From Lineolata rhizophorae (taxonomy: Eukaryota; Ascomycota; Dothideomycetes; Lineolatales; Lineolataceae), in the NCBI GenBank assembly GCA_010093515.1, contig MU001683.1, positions 169,747 to 233,746 on the forward strand: a DNA stretch of 64,000 bases, in the 5' to 3' direction. The notes beneath the pieces were generated by a model. The model did not search any database. It saw only the letters and a program-made list of their open reading frames with translations, and was not told the origin of the DNA. A program made the position numbers and the translations under genes. Below are positions 32,732 to 42,479 of the stretch, piece after piece (within the stretch, counting starts at the first letter, position 1; every line of letters begins with the position of its first letter).

Positions 32732-33548
32732 CAGAACCCGTCCTTTCTCCTGCGCGCCGTCAATCGCCTTCGAAGATAAGCCAACGCCGAAGCTGCGCGA
32801 CGACTACGATGCAGCCGTCTAGGTAGCCTAGACCGGCAACGATGTGAGTATACCTTCACGAAACATTCATCTCTAGAAATCACTGGCACCGTTGGACAGG
32901 TCCACTACTATGCCATCTATCATTTCAATTCCCTGTGGACAACTGAAAACATACCGATTTACCCGTTCTCTTCAGCTAGCAACGCAGCTGCATCGGCGAA
33001 TACGTCCTCACCAGCCCCACAATCCTCGGCCACGAGTCCTCCGGCACCGCCACCACCGTCGGCCCCCGTGTCACGCACCTACGACCCGGCGACCGCGTAG
33101 CTACGGAACCTGGCGTGCCATGCCGGCGCTGCTCCTACCGCCGCCAAGGTCCCTACCACCTCTGCGGAGCCATGATGTTCGCGGCGAGCCCGCCCCACGG
33201 CGGCAAGCTCGCCATGTACTTCCTCATTGCCGCCAACTTCTACTACAGATTCCCCGTCGCCAGGCCTCGAGGAAGGGGGGCACGGTCATGCAGGCGGGCT
33301 TGGGGAAGGAGGCCATGGCGTTTCCCATCATGGCCGTGTGCACTAAGGTGTTGGTTGTCAGGGGCAGTATTAGGTATACTGCGGGGTGCTATCCGGCGGC
33401 GGTCGAGTTGATTTCGCAGGGAAAGATCGATGCTAAGAAGTCGATCATGAATCGGTTTAAGTTTGAGGAGGCGGAGAAGGCGTCCGAGTTAGTGAAAGAG
33501 GGTTATGATTCAAGGTGTACAGTAAAGCGTACGGGAGTAGAGGATTAA
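32732..33548 (+). pseudogene. Xylitol dehydrogenase (D-xylulose reductase) relic
   Basis: Fragments in order: NPSFLLRAVNRLR, a frameshift near 32771, then EDKPTPKLRDDYDAAV running into two stops (TAG 32820-32822 and 32829-32831). Next come VHYY, ILGHESSGTATTVGPRVTHLRPGDRVATEPG, PCRRC and FAASPPHGGKL (all recognisable MDR xylitol-dehydrogenase landmarks), then a jump straight to GGTVMQAGLGKEA, the C-terminal half. The NAD-binding core, about 150 residues, is deleted. Both stops fall where related enzymes have V-x-V-x-x-TG, and each is one C-to-T change from CAG. The active enzyme oxidises xylitol to D-xylulose in pentose catabolism. Three separate lesions make this a dead gene. Confidence 0.78.
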
Positions 33549-34530
33549 CACGGTATTGAGATGTCATTTGGCACTTAATTCTGCCAAGGCTTGATGCTGG
33601 AATACTTTGAATGATGGTCATTTTGAGACGTGCAACTTGTGCACTGTAAATTTACCAGAACATAAATTACTCAAGAGCTTTTAAATTAGTGCAACGGTCT
33701 TGTATATTCTATTAAAATAGGTTGTTTTAATTTTCAGGCGCGTAATGCCCTCTTCATTTCTATCTCGACAAACACCTCCCGCCACATACAGCGGCTGCAC
33801 CGCGCGCAACCACACCGCCTCGCCTGGCTATTAGCATATATATAGTTCCTAGCCAGCAGCATCGCACTTGAAGTGCGATACTGTACCAGTCTTTTGGTCA
33901 AGTTGGCTAGTTGCAGGCTAGGGTACGCTAGACCTAACACTGGCATTCCCAGCGCGGTGGACACTATCTCCACCAGTTGCTGCCGCAGCTCTCCTATAGC
34001 CCATCGCTAAACTAGACTTCGCTGACGAAGCGACAGGACGGGGCCCTCGACGGTGGGGTCCGCGGTGGCACGCGACTAGATGCTATCGGGTTGGAAGGAC
34101 GGCGGGAAGGAGGCGGGCCAGGCATAGAATTGGCGCTTCAGACAGGTGAATTGGGCGTTTGGCTGGTGCGGTTGCTGTTGTTTGCCACATGAGATGCAGG
34201 TTGTACTGGGGAGTGTTGGATTTGTTGTTGTTACTGTTGTAGTAGTTCTTGCTCTTCAGACTACGAGACTTCGTATTTGATGAGATTGCACACGAGCCAG
34301 ATTAGGGCGGGGCAGATCATGTCGTTTCGGCAGTGAAGCGGCATCGTTGGTAGGTCGCGTACTTGGGTGCCACACATTAGCTCCCTATCATCGTCGACCC
34401 ATGTTCCACTATGGGTGAGGTTCTCGGTGCCGATAGGAGTATGCCTACAAGATATGACTAAGAGTATAAGTTAGTCTCTTCTATTTGAAATAGAACTGCT
34501 TCGCGTACATGTTTCTTCACGATCGTTCAT
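33549..34530. other. Intergenic between dehydrogenase relic and copia element
   Basis: AT-rich left part (33550-33760), then mixed sequence with T/G-rich TTGTTGTT stretches (34200-34260). No protein similarity recognised in any frame. Confidence 0.5.
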
Positions 34531-34726
34531 TGTGAAGTATCAGAATTGTCGTGGACATCATGTATGACAGCAGCAGCCACGTGACGATCGGGGCCAAGGG
34601 ATGCCGGCCCCGGTCTAGCGCACAGCGTACGTAATACGAAGATCGCAGAGAGCAGGTTCACCTACACTCTGCAACCTCAACCTCAAATACACTCTGTTTT
34701 GCCACCGTACACTGTGACGCTCGACA
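34531..34726 (+). repeat. 5' LTR of the copia relic
   Basis: It starts TGTGAAGTAT and ends GCTCGACA, immediately before the primer-binding site. The left boundary is inferred from the TG and from similarity to 13465-13670. The shared blocks CACGTGA, TCGGGGCC, GATCGCAGAG and AACCTCA fall in the same order in both copies. Confidence 0.5.
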
Positions 34727-34738
34727 GGTTATGAGCCC
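34727..34738 (+). other. Primer-binding site complementary to initiator tRNA-Met anticodon arm
   Basis: GGTTATGAGCCC is the reverse complement of GGGCTCATAACC, the anticodon region (CAT) of eukaryotic initiator tRNA-Met. Drosophila copia is known to prime from a cleaved initiator tRNA half at this region instead of the 3' end. The position directly after an LTR ending in CA and 170 bp before gag supports the reading. Confidence 0.65.
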
Positions 34739-37293
34739 GGCCCTGCTCTGAAGTATACCGTCGTCGATCGTATTGTCACCGTATACGTACGGTGCACTTC
34801 TCTCTTGTTCGAGTTCGACCGCGATCGCGGTGGTTGCCGTGAGATCCGAACTCAATCGTTGAAAAACCCCTGTTTCAGGTTGTACGCTACTCGCGACGTA
34901 GTGCACGATGGCGTTGAACAACACTCAAATCGCTATATCGAAGCTCAAAGGCTCAGAAAACCTTCCGCTTTGGATGAATACCATCGACCTTACGATTCAA
35001 TTCGAAAAAGCCCGCCATTTCTGGACCTTCAAGCCCTTCCATGAAGATGAAGAGTGACCCCGTGAATCACCGGAAAACGAATCAGATGAACCTAATGCGA
35101 TGGGCATGGTCTATCACCGCCTCGAACCGTACATGAAGTACATGATTACAACTACGGTGCCATACGACGTCGCGAATATCGTCATGAAGTGCGACACGGC
35201 TGTCGAAATGTATCACACCGTGGTCAATATCTACTCCAAGGAGTCATACCGAACCGTTGTTAAGGAGGCCTATCAGTTCATGGATCTCCGTGCGAAAGAT
35301 CGCAAGGATGTTACCGACCTTTGCGTACGATTCTCTGGCCTTTACAACTCTTTTAAGAAGATCTGTGATATGCCAGACCATGTTCGAAAATCGATTTGGT
35401 GGTTGTGGAAGCTACGTGATCAATACCCTACGGAAGTTGATCAATATCTGCACATGGACAACCTTGAGCATAGACTTCCACTCTTTGAAACCCTCGTACG
35501 AGAGTTCACCATCTGCGAAGAACAGCAGCGATCGAAGAAGAACTTTACGGTCAAATCGCAGACTTCAACAGACCAAAACCAGAAGGTTTCATGTGGCAAT
35601 TCGAACTGCAAGAAGTCGCATAAACTCCCACCAGAGAACAAATCGAAGGGTAGACTTCTACACCTCTTTTGCCATCACTGCAAATGTCTTGGCCATACCG
35701 AAGAGAAGTGTTTTACCAAACACCCTGAGCTTCTTGAAGCACTCCGCAAGAAGAAGCCAAAAAAGGGCGATTCCAAAGATCAATCACAATCAAACACCGA
35801 AGGATCAGGCAATTTGAGCCCTGCCGCAATGTATTACAAGCGCGATAACAGCGACGATTCAGATACCGTATGCGACGATGTCGACGATCGTGTACCGACA
35901 TCGTTTATACTTGATTCAGGCTCTAACACACATATTGTCGGCAGTCGCCGGTTCGTCAAGGACCTTACGAACGTGACCATATACTACAATCATGTTGATG
36001 GTTCAGGTACGGGCCGGAAGTGTACGATTGCTTTCAAACTTCCAGTGTTATCTGGTGATACACTGGATGTTGAAGCCAAGGATTGCATTTACGTACCCAA
36101 CGGCCCACATGTGATATCATATGGCCGTATCAGGGACTATGGATACCAAACGGACACCAAGAACTCCAAACTCGAAAAAAAAGATCAACCAATTGCGACG
36201 GTCTATCACAATAATCGCAAGTTGATGATTGATCTACTACCGCCGCCATCATGCTGTACGTTTAAACCTCAAGAAGAGGAAGACACGATTACCATACAAC
36301 GACCTGTATAACCATCGCCCTCTGATAGTCGACCTACCCGTGATCGTCGCCCGCCAGATCGGTTTGCAACCGAACGGCGTGGATCTGAGCGCGGTCATGG
36401 TAAGCGTGGAGGTTGAGGGGGCGGTAGCGGTCGTGGCGATCGAGGTGGTGCGAGCGACAATCGGCTCAGGAATTCCCCTGAGAAATTGTTTCAAGGCCCT
36501 CATATCCTGAATACTCTGATCCAAATCTTTCCCCCTCTTTTTGAGCCGCACTAGAGTTCCTACAACGCTTCCTTCCATATATTTAGCACCCATCATTTTA
36601 TTCGTTGATATAGCCCGATAGTCCAAACCGCAGTAGATCAACGCGGGTAGCAAATAATCTGGGCAATGTAAAATATTCCAAAAGCAATAAAACCCACAAA
36701 GGATTGCACTCCTCGGAACGGAGTTTGTACTTTATTCCGGAAGATTCCTAGAAGCTTGCAAAGTAACTGCTGTAAACTCCGCATAGACTGGCGTTTGTGA
36801 CCAGGAAACGAGCCGCACGCGTCAACCACACCGAGAGAAGGAACCCCGGGCTTTGCGTGCATACGATTCGCCTACCTGAACCAACCCGAACAACTTCATT
36901 GCACAACTTAATTTCTTGAGAAATGATGATGCAGGCGACCTTGGAAAGCTCAGATCGACATCGTGACTCGTCCGATCACTAAGCTTGCGGGATTTCTAGG
37001 CAGCAACAGAAAGCTAGCCCACTCAGTCGCCGGACTTTAGGATCCTGTCGGACTTTAGCCACCGAGGTCCGCGCCGATACAAGCCTGGTGTAGGAACGCC
37101 TGCATCAAGGCTGTGGCAGCCTCCCAAACCACATCGCTATGCTAAACCGATCGAGGGCCACGCTTTCCTATTTTTAGCATTACCGTAACGTAGACCAGCA
37201 GCGGGTACTTTGCCGGGCGTCGTCGCTATTCGCGTGTCGTCGCTATTCGTTCGTCATATATGTCAAGGCCCCTGTATGCAGTCTGCAAAAGGA

Positions 37294-37311
37294 ATTGTTG
37301 ATGTCAACAAT
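37294..37311. repeat. 18-bp inverted repeat
   Basis: Eight-base arms ATTGTTGA and TCAACAAT flank a two-base centre and are perfect complements. TGTTG...CAACA ends are typical of LTR termini, so it could be a joined pair of element ends or a dimeric regulator site. It lies 470 bp upstream of the cipB-like start codon. Confidence 0.6.
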
Positions 37312-37325
37312 ACCCACTGCCCCCA

Positions 37326-37570
37326 AACGCACCACTATTGACACTCACTCTTAGCACCGCCTAGTATAATAACGAGCTTCGCCTACCCTATAATTCTAAA
37401 GACTTGCCAAGTGTGTGTCTCCGCAGCAGACAGCGCTAGCTGCGGAGTGGGTTGAGCTGTATTCCCCGCCGCTATTCGCCCGCAGTCGGTGATGCGGCGC
37501 CTATATCCCGATGTGAGGGACTCAATGTCAACCACCGAACGCACCACCATTGAGACTCACTTTTAAGACC
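37326..37570. repeat. Direct repeat pair of about 34 bp, 212 bp apart
   Basis: Copies begin at 37326 and 37538. Both read AACGCACCAC, then TATTGACACTCACT or CATTGAGACTCACT, then a TTA/ACCG tail, with about six mismatches in 34 bases. They could be remnants of a repeat or paired control sites for the downstream oxidoreductase gene. Confidence 0.6.
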
Positions 37571-37779
37571 GATCGGTGAGTCGGACATTATCGACGCCGA
37601 TGAGAGCGACTCAAGAATGAATCCACTTGCGCCAAAGTCCTATATATTTTGCTTCCTCTCCACAACCCACCCCAACGACCCGACCCTCACCTCTCCGCCA
37701 CTTAGCTGTAGTCAATTTGTTCCTCATTCATCATCATACCTGCCACTCAACTAGCGCTTCCCAACCCCCACCTCCAAAA

Positions 37780-38826
37780 ATGGCCACCCACCAAGCCGCC
37801 TTGCTCACCGCCGTGGGCTCCCCCCTGACCGTCCAGTCCCGCCCCACGCCCACCCCGGGCCCCAAGGAGATCGTCATCGCGGCGCACTCTGTCGCCCTCA
37901 ACCCCGTCGACTACGTCCAGCGCGACATGGGCATGTTCATCGAGAACGTTCCGGCGGTGCTAGGCTCCGACCTAGCGGGCACCATCGCGGCCGTCGGGCC
38001 CGACGTCACGCAGCCCTGGGCCAAGCCCGGGGCGCGCGTCCTCGCCTTCGCGACCGCCTTCTACGCGCGCGGCGCGCCCGACTTCGGCGCCTTCCAGGAG
38101 CGCGTGCGGGTGCCGGCCGTCTTCGTGACGCCGCTGCCCGACGGGCTCGGCTTCCGCGAGGCGGCCATGATGCCCATGGCCGTCGGCACCACCTGGGCCG
38201 GCTTTCACACCGTCGGCCACCCGCGCGCGGGCACCCTCGCCGCCGAGCCCGGCAAGCCGCCCGCCATGCTCGTCTGGGGCGCCAGCAGCTCCGTCGGCTC
38301 CGGCGGCGTCCAGGTCGCCCGCCTGCTCGGCTATACCGTCTACGCGACCGCCGGCGCCGCCAACCTCGACTACGTCAAGAACGTGCTGGGCGCCGCCCGC
38401 GTCTTCGACCACCGCAGCCCTAGCGTCGTCGACGACATCGTCGCCGCCGTCCAGGAGGACGGCGTCAGCATGCAGACGGCGTACATCGGCGCCGGCGACC
38501 TGGCGGCCTGCGCCGCCGTCATGGCCAGGGTCAAGCCGGCCGACGTCGAGAAGGCCATGATCGCGTCGGCGCCGCTGGTGCCGCCCGGGTTCGAGGCACC
38601 GGCCGGCGTCGAGGCCAGGTTCGTCATGGCGCCCACCGAGCTCGAGGCCCGGCACGAGTTTAGCGCCTTCACGTTCAATCAGTGGCTCAAGGAGAAGTTG
38701 GAGAAGGGCGAGTTTGTGCCGAGTCCTGGGATGACGTTTGTCGAGGGTGGCTTGGGCGCGGTGAACGGCGCCTTGGATCAGCTGAAGGCTGGCGTAAGCG
38801 GGACGAAGATCGTGTTGGATATCTGA
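37780..38826 (+). CDS. MDR oxidoreductase, cipB-like (zinc-free alcohol dehydrogenase/enoyl reductase)
   Basis: An intronless frame from ATG 37780 (ATGGCCACCC after AAAA) gives 348 residues. The GroES-like domain has ALNPVDYVQRD and LGSDLAGTIAAVG (with D in place of the zinc-site His-Glu pair). The Rossmann domain has LVWGASSSVGSGGVQVARLLGY, matching the NADPH-binding GxxxxVGxxxxQ pattern. No Cys/His zinc ligands are seen, so it belongs to the zinc-independent quinone-reductase/enoyl-reductase branch. Close fungal relatives are called cipB after a compound-induced Aspergillus nidulans gene. The substrate is unknown; roles in stress response or as a trans-acting enoyl reductase have been proposed for relatives. 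The first 900 bases are strongly C-ending in codon use. It stands alone between relic DNA and tif5. Confidence 0.85.
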   Translation: MATHQAALLTAVGSPLTVQSRPTPTPGPKEIVIAAHSVALNPVDYVQRDMGMFIENVPAVLGSDLAGTIAAVGPDVTQPWAKPGARVLAFATAFYARGAPDFGAFQERVRVPAVFVTPLPDGLGFREAAMMPMAVGTTWAGFHTVGHPRAGTLAAEPGKPPAMLVWGASSSVGSGGVQVARLLGYTVYATAGAANLDYVKNVLGAARVFDHRSPSVVDDIVAAVQEDGVSMQTAYIGAGDLAACAAVMARVKPADVEKAMIASAPLVPPGFEAPAGVEARFVMAPTELEARHEFSAFTFNQWLKEKLEKGEFVPSPGMTFVEGGLGAVNGALDQLKAGVSGTKIVLDI

Positions 38827-39623
38827 ATGGCTTGAAACCGGGGAGATGGGGCCGTCTATGAGCATATACCAATAATGTCAGTCCTTACTGTCTGTACGTG
38901 TGAACCTACATGGCAGTCGCTTCCAGGTTTTGGAAACGGAACGATTCGACCGTAATAAATGAACCTAGTAGTATTCAAATTATTCGTCTCATTCAATGCA
39001 GCTGTTGGGATATTGGGCGATTAGGCGTTTGTGTACTATACGTAATCTGCGCACTACGTCGACAAGCTGTTCGCCTTGTGGGGGCCATAATTTGGCCTGC
39101 AACAAGGCAGATCGGAGCACGTGGGGCATGTGCAGACTGTAAAATAGGCCGAGAACCTAGGTCCTTGATTAAGAAGAGTTAGCGCCTGCAATGTTGACTC
39201 CTTAACGTATGTAGTAAGTGCTGTATGGGAAGAAATACCGTTTAACCAATAAGTCGCAAGAACGACTCGCCTCAAAGTCTTGCGCCTGCCAATCAATCTA
39301 CGGCTCCCAGATACCAGGTTCACGGGTAGATCGCATGCACTCATGCTAAGAATGAGGAAACGAGACTTGTCAATTTGGATACAGCTATTTTAATTCCCCA
39401 ATAAGGGTACAAAGACCCGCATTGCCCATCCGAAATGAATGGAGAGTGGAGAGAATTTTTGGGATGAAGAGACTGTAAAGAAAAACATGACAACAGAACC
39501 CCAATGAAACCAGGTCATGATAAAGAAGGAAGCACAATAGTTCGTGGATCGAACCACGTCAGCAATCTCGGCAAAAGTTGAGGGCAAGCAACACCCTAGA
39601 CGTTCCGCACTCACGCGGAACGC
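38827..39623. other. Convergent intergenic spacer between cipB-like gene and tif5
   Basis: AT-richer DNA holding two 3' UTRs. No coding region or repeat recognised. Confidence 0.6.
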
Positions 39624-41138
39624 CTACTCTTCCTCGCTACTCTCCTCATCGGCCTCTTCAAGCCAGGTCATGAACTTCTCCGCGCTCTTGCGCACCTTGC
39701 GGCTCGTCTGGAGGTCCACGTACTTCTTAGAGGCCTTGGCACCCCACGACTTCAGCACCTCTTCCGACACGAGGTCATTCTCGTAGTACTTCATGAGGAT
39801 TACGGAGACCTGGGGTATGAGGTTCGGCTTTTGCTTGCCGACGAAGCGCTCTGTGCCGCCCAGAAGAGCCTTCTCGTGTTTCTCCGACGTGATCATCTGC
39901 GAAGGAACGTCTACGTCATTATCATGTCTCTAGCCAGATAGATCCGGCAAAGTTGCGAGATATCGAGACTTACCTTCTTTAACATGGCCTTGCGCCCCTC
40001 GATCTGCTTCACGATGCCATCATCGAACACCGTCTGCGCCAGTACCGTCAAAGTCCTGTGCTTATTCTCCACACCTAGCTCCTTAGCCTTCAAAAAGATC
40101 TCCACATCCTGCACGTTAGCTACGCCGCCCTTCTCCTCGGCCACATTGAGGATCCAGCTGCCAAGCTCGTCGTAGGCACTGCGACCACCTTCGCCATTCT
40201 CCCCCTCCTCGTCGTCGTCCACTACGAGAGCACGCTTGAGATCGTCCGGCAGCTCTTTGGCCCGGGCCTTGACCGCCTCTTCCGACGTGTCGACGCTCCA
40301 CTGTACTTCCTTAGCGTCGTCGGCGTCGGCGTCGATCTCGCGTGCCGATGCGTTGATGCGCCGCGTCAGTTCGTCGTCAGAGCCAGCCTCGATCTCGACG
40401 TCGCCGCTGCCGTTTGCTGCATCAGAACCCGAGTCACCGCCACCCGGACTGCCGCCGTTGCGGGCATCCTCGTCACCGTCGGCGTCACCGTTGGCGTGGT
40501 TGTCGGCTTCACCGTTCTTCCCGGCCTGACGGCGGGCCTTACGGTCGGCTTTCTTGGTGCTCTTGTCCTTCTTACTCTTCTTGGGCTGGTTCTTGAGGAT
40601 GAAGGACGACAGCTTCGAGCGCGGGTCTACCTCAGAGCGCTGGCCGCACGCCTTGCAGTCCATGAAAATGTGGCCATCCTTGCATTGCAGGTCCGTCTCG
40701 GGGTTGCGACACTTCTTGCAGAGAACAAACTTGGAGATAAAACCGTCGAGCTGGTCCTGAAGCTTGCCGGAGTCATGGGCGCCGTTGATGATCCAGCGGT
40801 CGTCGGCTGGGTTATTGTTGGTCTGCGCGCCGAGCTCGAAACCGAAATACTTGATGACGTCTAGAAGGACGATGTGTTAGTGATAAAGAAGTCGCGCTAG
40901 TACCAATGGGGAGGCCACGGCTTACATGAAGGAGGACGGGCCAAAGAGGTCGAAACGCTGGGTAGGTTGGCGACAACGGTCTTGATGCCATTACCCTTCC
41001 CTTCTATTTTGGACAGAAGACGCTCCATCTTGTAGCGATAGAAGGGATCCGAAACATCCTGTAAGTGCGTTAGCAGCGCAGCCATGCAACACATCATCAG
41101 GAGGGACGACGTACCCTCGGGATATTGATGAAAGACAT
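39624..41138 (-). CDS. tif5: Translation initiation factor eIF5
   Basis: Exons 41138-41115, 41058-40926, 40860-39974 and 39896-39624 give 438 residues. The N-terminal domain starts [19 protein letters not shown] and carries [31 protein letters not shown], where the GTPase-activating arginine region lies. A C2-C2 zinc site follows near residue 100 (CKKC ... CKACG). The middle is a charged Lys-rich then Asp/Glu/Gly-rich linker. The C-terminal W2 (HEAT-like) domain ends with the acidic tail [13 protein letters not shown]. eIF5 is the GTPase-activating protein for eIF2 in the 43S/48S complex and bridges eIF2beta, eIF3 and eIF1. Length fits fungal eIF5 (about 400-430). An exon of only 24 bases carries the start codon. 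It is divergent from thi6. Confidence 0.93.
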
Positions 41139-42479
41139 GGTGGCGACTGGGTTGACGAGAGCTTGAAGGTTTTTGGTGCGCTATTCAAGCTGGACGGGAA
41201 GAGGACAAGTTGCTCAGGGCAAATGCTCCTTGAACAACGGCCGTAAAAGACATGCAGCAACAGATAACCGAGAGAGATCGTGGGAAATCTCTTGTCGAAG
41301 TTTCCGAGTCTCCTCAGCTAGGAAGACGACGATGAAAGGTTTCTTCCCCTCTCCAGGCAATGTGTTTCAGCCGTTGGAGCAGTGGTGATGCGATGGCGGC
41401 TTCCGCGTTACGCGAAATGATGGCAGCTTGGGCGGCAAAGGCGGCGGGTCGTGTCGTGTGGTGGAAGCGCGGGCGTAGGGCGAATACATATACAACAAAT
41501 TGTTCCCACTTTCTGGCTGTGTGTGCTTGGAGCAGGGTGCGCTTTGTGCGACTTGGGGGAGTTGAAAGAGAGGGTGTTGGTGAGGGAAGAGAGGCTCGCA
41601 GGACCGGGCAGATGGGCGGCGGCGGTTCTGGGTGTCGTCGGTTTGCTGGGCGCTTTCAAGAGTGAGACGCGGGGCGGCGGCTCCGACGGCCGATGAAAAG
41701 ATGTGGGAGAGGGGTTACAGCAGCGTGCGGCGGGCTTGTTCCGATGGATAGGCGGATGGAAGAAGGGTTGTGCTCGGACGTGGTGGGTTGGAAGAAAGAA
41801 GTGCGTGCTGGGCAAGGGAAGAAGGAAGGGGCGTCGAAGGAGCAAAAAGGAAGAATTAGGTAGTAGCGCGGCGGCCTGGGCGGGCCCGTCAGAGATTTCG
41901 GCAGGGCTGACCCATGGCCCGGCAGACGGCTGGGCGCGGCTTGAACCACCACAACCCACCCGCCACGCCGCGTGCTGCAGCCACGCCGTGGGCGCTGCGA
42001 TTCGATTTGCTAATCCCCGAGCCTGCGAGCGCCGATGCCCCCGCTATGCGGCCCGGTGGAGCCGCGTCCGTTCTGCAAGCGGAACTTCCTGGTCTGCTTC
42101 GTTTGTGGCGGAAACAAAAAATAACCGAGGGGAACCAAAGGCAGCTTTGCCGCCGCGGTACCGCGGCGCTCCGCAGGCAGGAGGCTCGGAGCACCAAGAA
42201 CAGAAGCCTTAGGCCCGCAGCCGCTGCCATTCCTGGCCGCTATTACGCGAAAACTGCAGCATCGCTCCTCCCCACCACCACCATGGAACTCCGGGATAGC
42301 CGGCGCCGTTGCCGTCAATTCTACATCATATCGTCCCAGTTTGTGCTGCGCCATTGTAACCACTAAGTAGCTTCACACAGTACAATTGATCCGCTCCATT
42401 TCAACATTCACTTCTCTCTTCCATCGCATCCCCCCTCTCTCAACTATCTCAACTATTTCATTCTCAGCCCGCCGCGACA
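41139..42479. promoter_or_regulatory. Shared divergent promoter region of tif5 and thi6
   Basis: 1.34 kb separate the start codons. The middle (41400-42250) is GC-rich and open in several frames without domains. 42360-42479 is pyrimidine-rich with CTCTCTC and TCAACTATCTCAAC stretches, a likely thi6 leader. I looked for a TPP riboswitch (fungal thiamine genes sometimes carry one in a leader intron) and did not see the conserved CUGAGA element. Confidence 0.5.

Larger units (their letters stand above)
34531..36311 (+). mobile_element. Truncated Ty1/copia retrotransposon: 5' LTR, primer-binding site, gag and start of protease
   Basis: A 196-bp LTR-like segment (34531-34726, TG..CA) is followed directly by a primer-binding site (34727-34738), and a gag frame begins at ATG 34908. 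The gag product opens with LKGSENLPLWMNTIDL (gag-polypeptide type). One in-frame TGA (35055-35057) interrupts it, and it continues to 36311. It contains a CCHC zinc knuckle (CHHCKCLGHTEEKC) and then FILDSGSNTHIVGS, the aspartic protease active site. Integrase, reverse transcriptase, RNase H and the 3' LTR are absent. The gag-protease order is common to LTR elements; the half-tRNA primer site and protein style point to copia rather than gypsy. The element is non-autonomous and broken. Confidence 0.75.
36312..37779. other. Degenerate intergenic DNA and promoter of the cipB-like gene; direct repeat and palindrome
   Basis: 36312-37230 looks like decayed repeat DNA; I recognised no element with confidence. 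A near-perfect palindrome lies at 37294-37311 (ATTGTTGA-TG-TCAACAAT). A direct repeat of about 34 bp with a few mismatches starts at 37326 and again at 37538 (AACGCACCAC..TTGA.ACTCACT). The CA/CC-rich 37640-37779 is the likely leader of the next gene. Confidence 0.5.

Noticed and set aside
36638-36862. Minus-strand VQSFVGF resembling the Ty3/gypsy reverse transcriptase connection
   Set aside because: Only one short motif matches; no RT catalytic YxDD or neighbouring RT sequence is seen.
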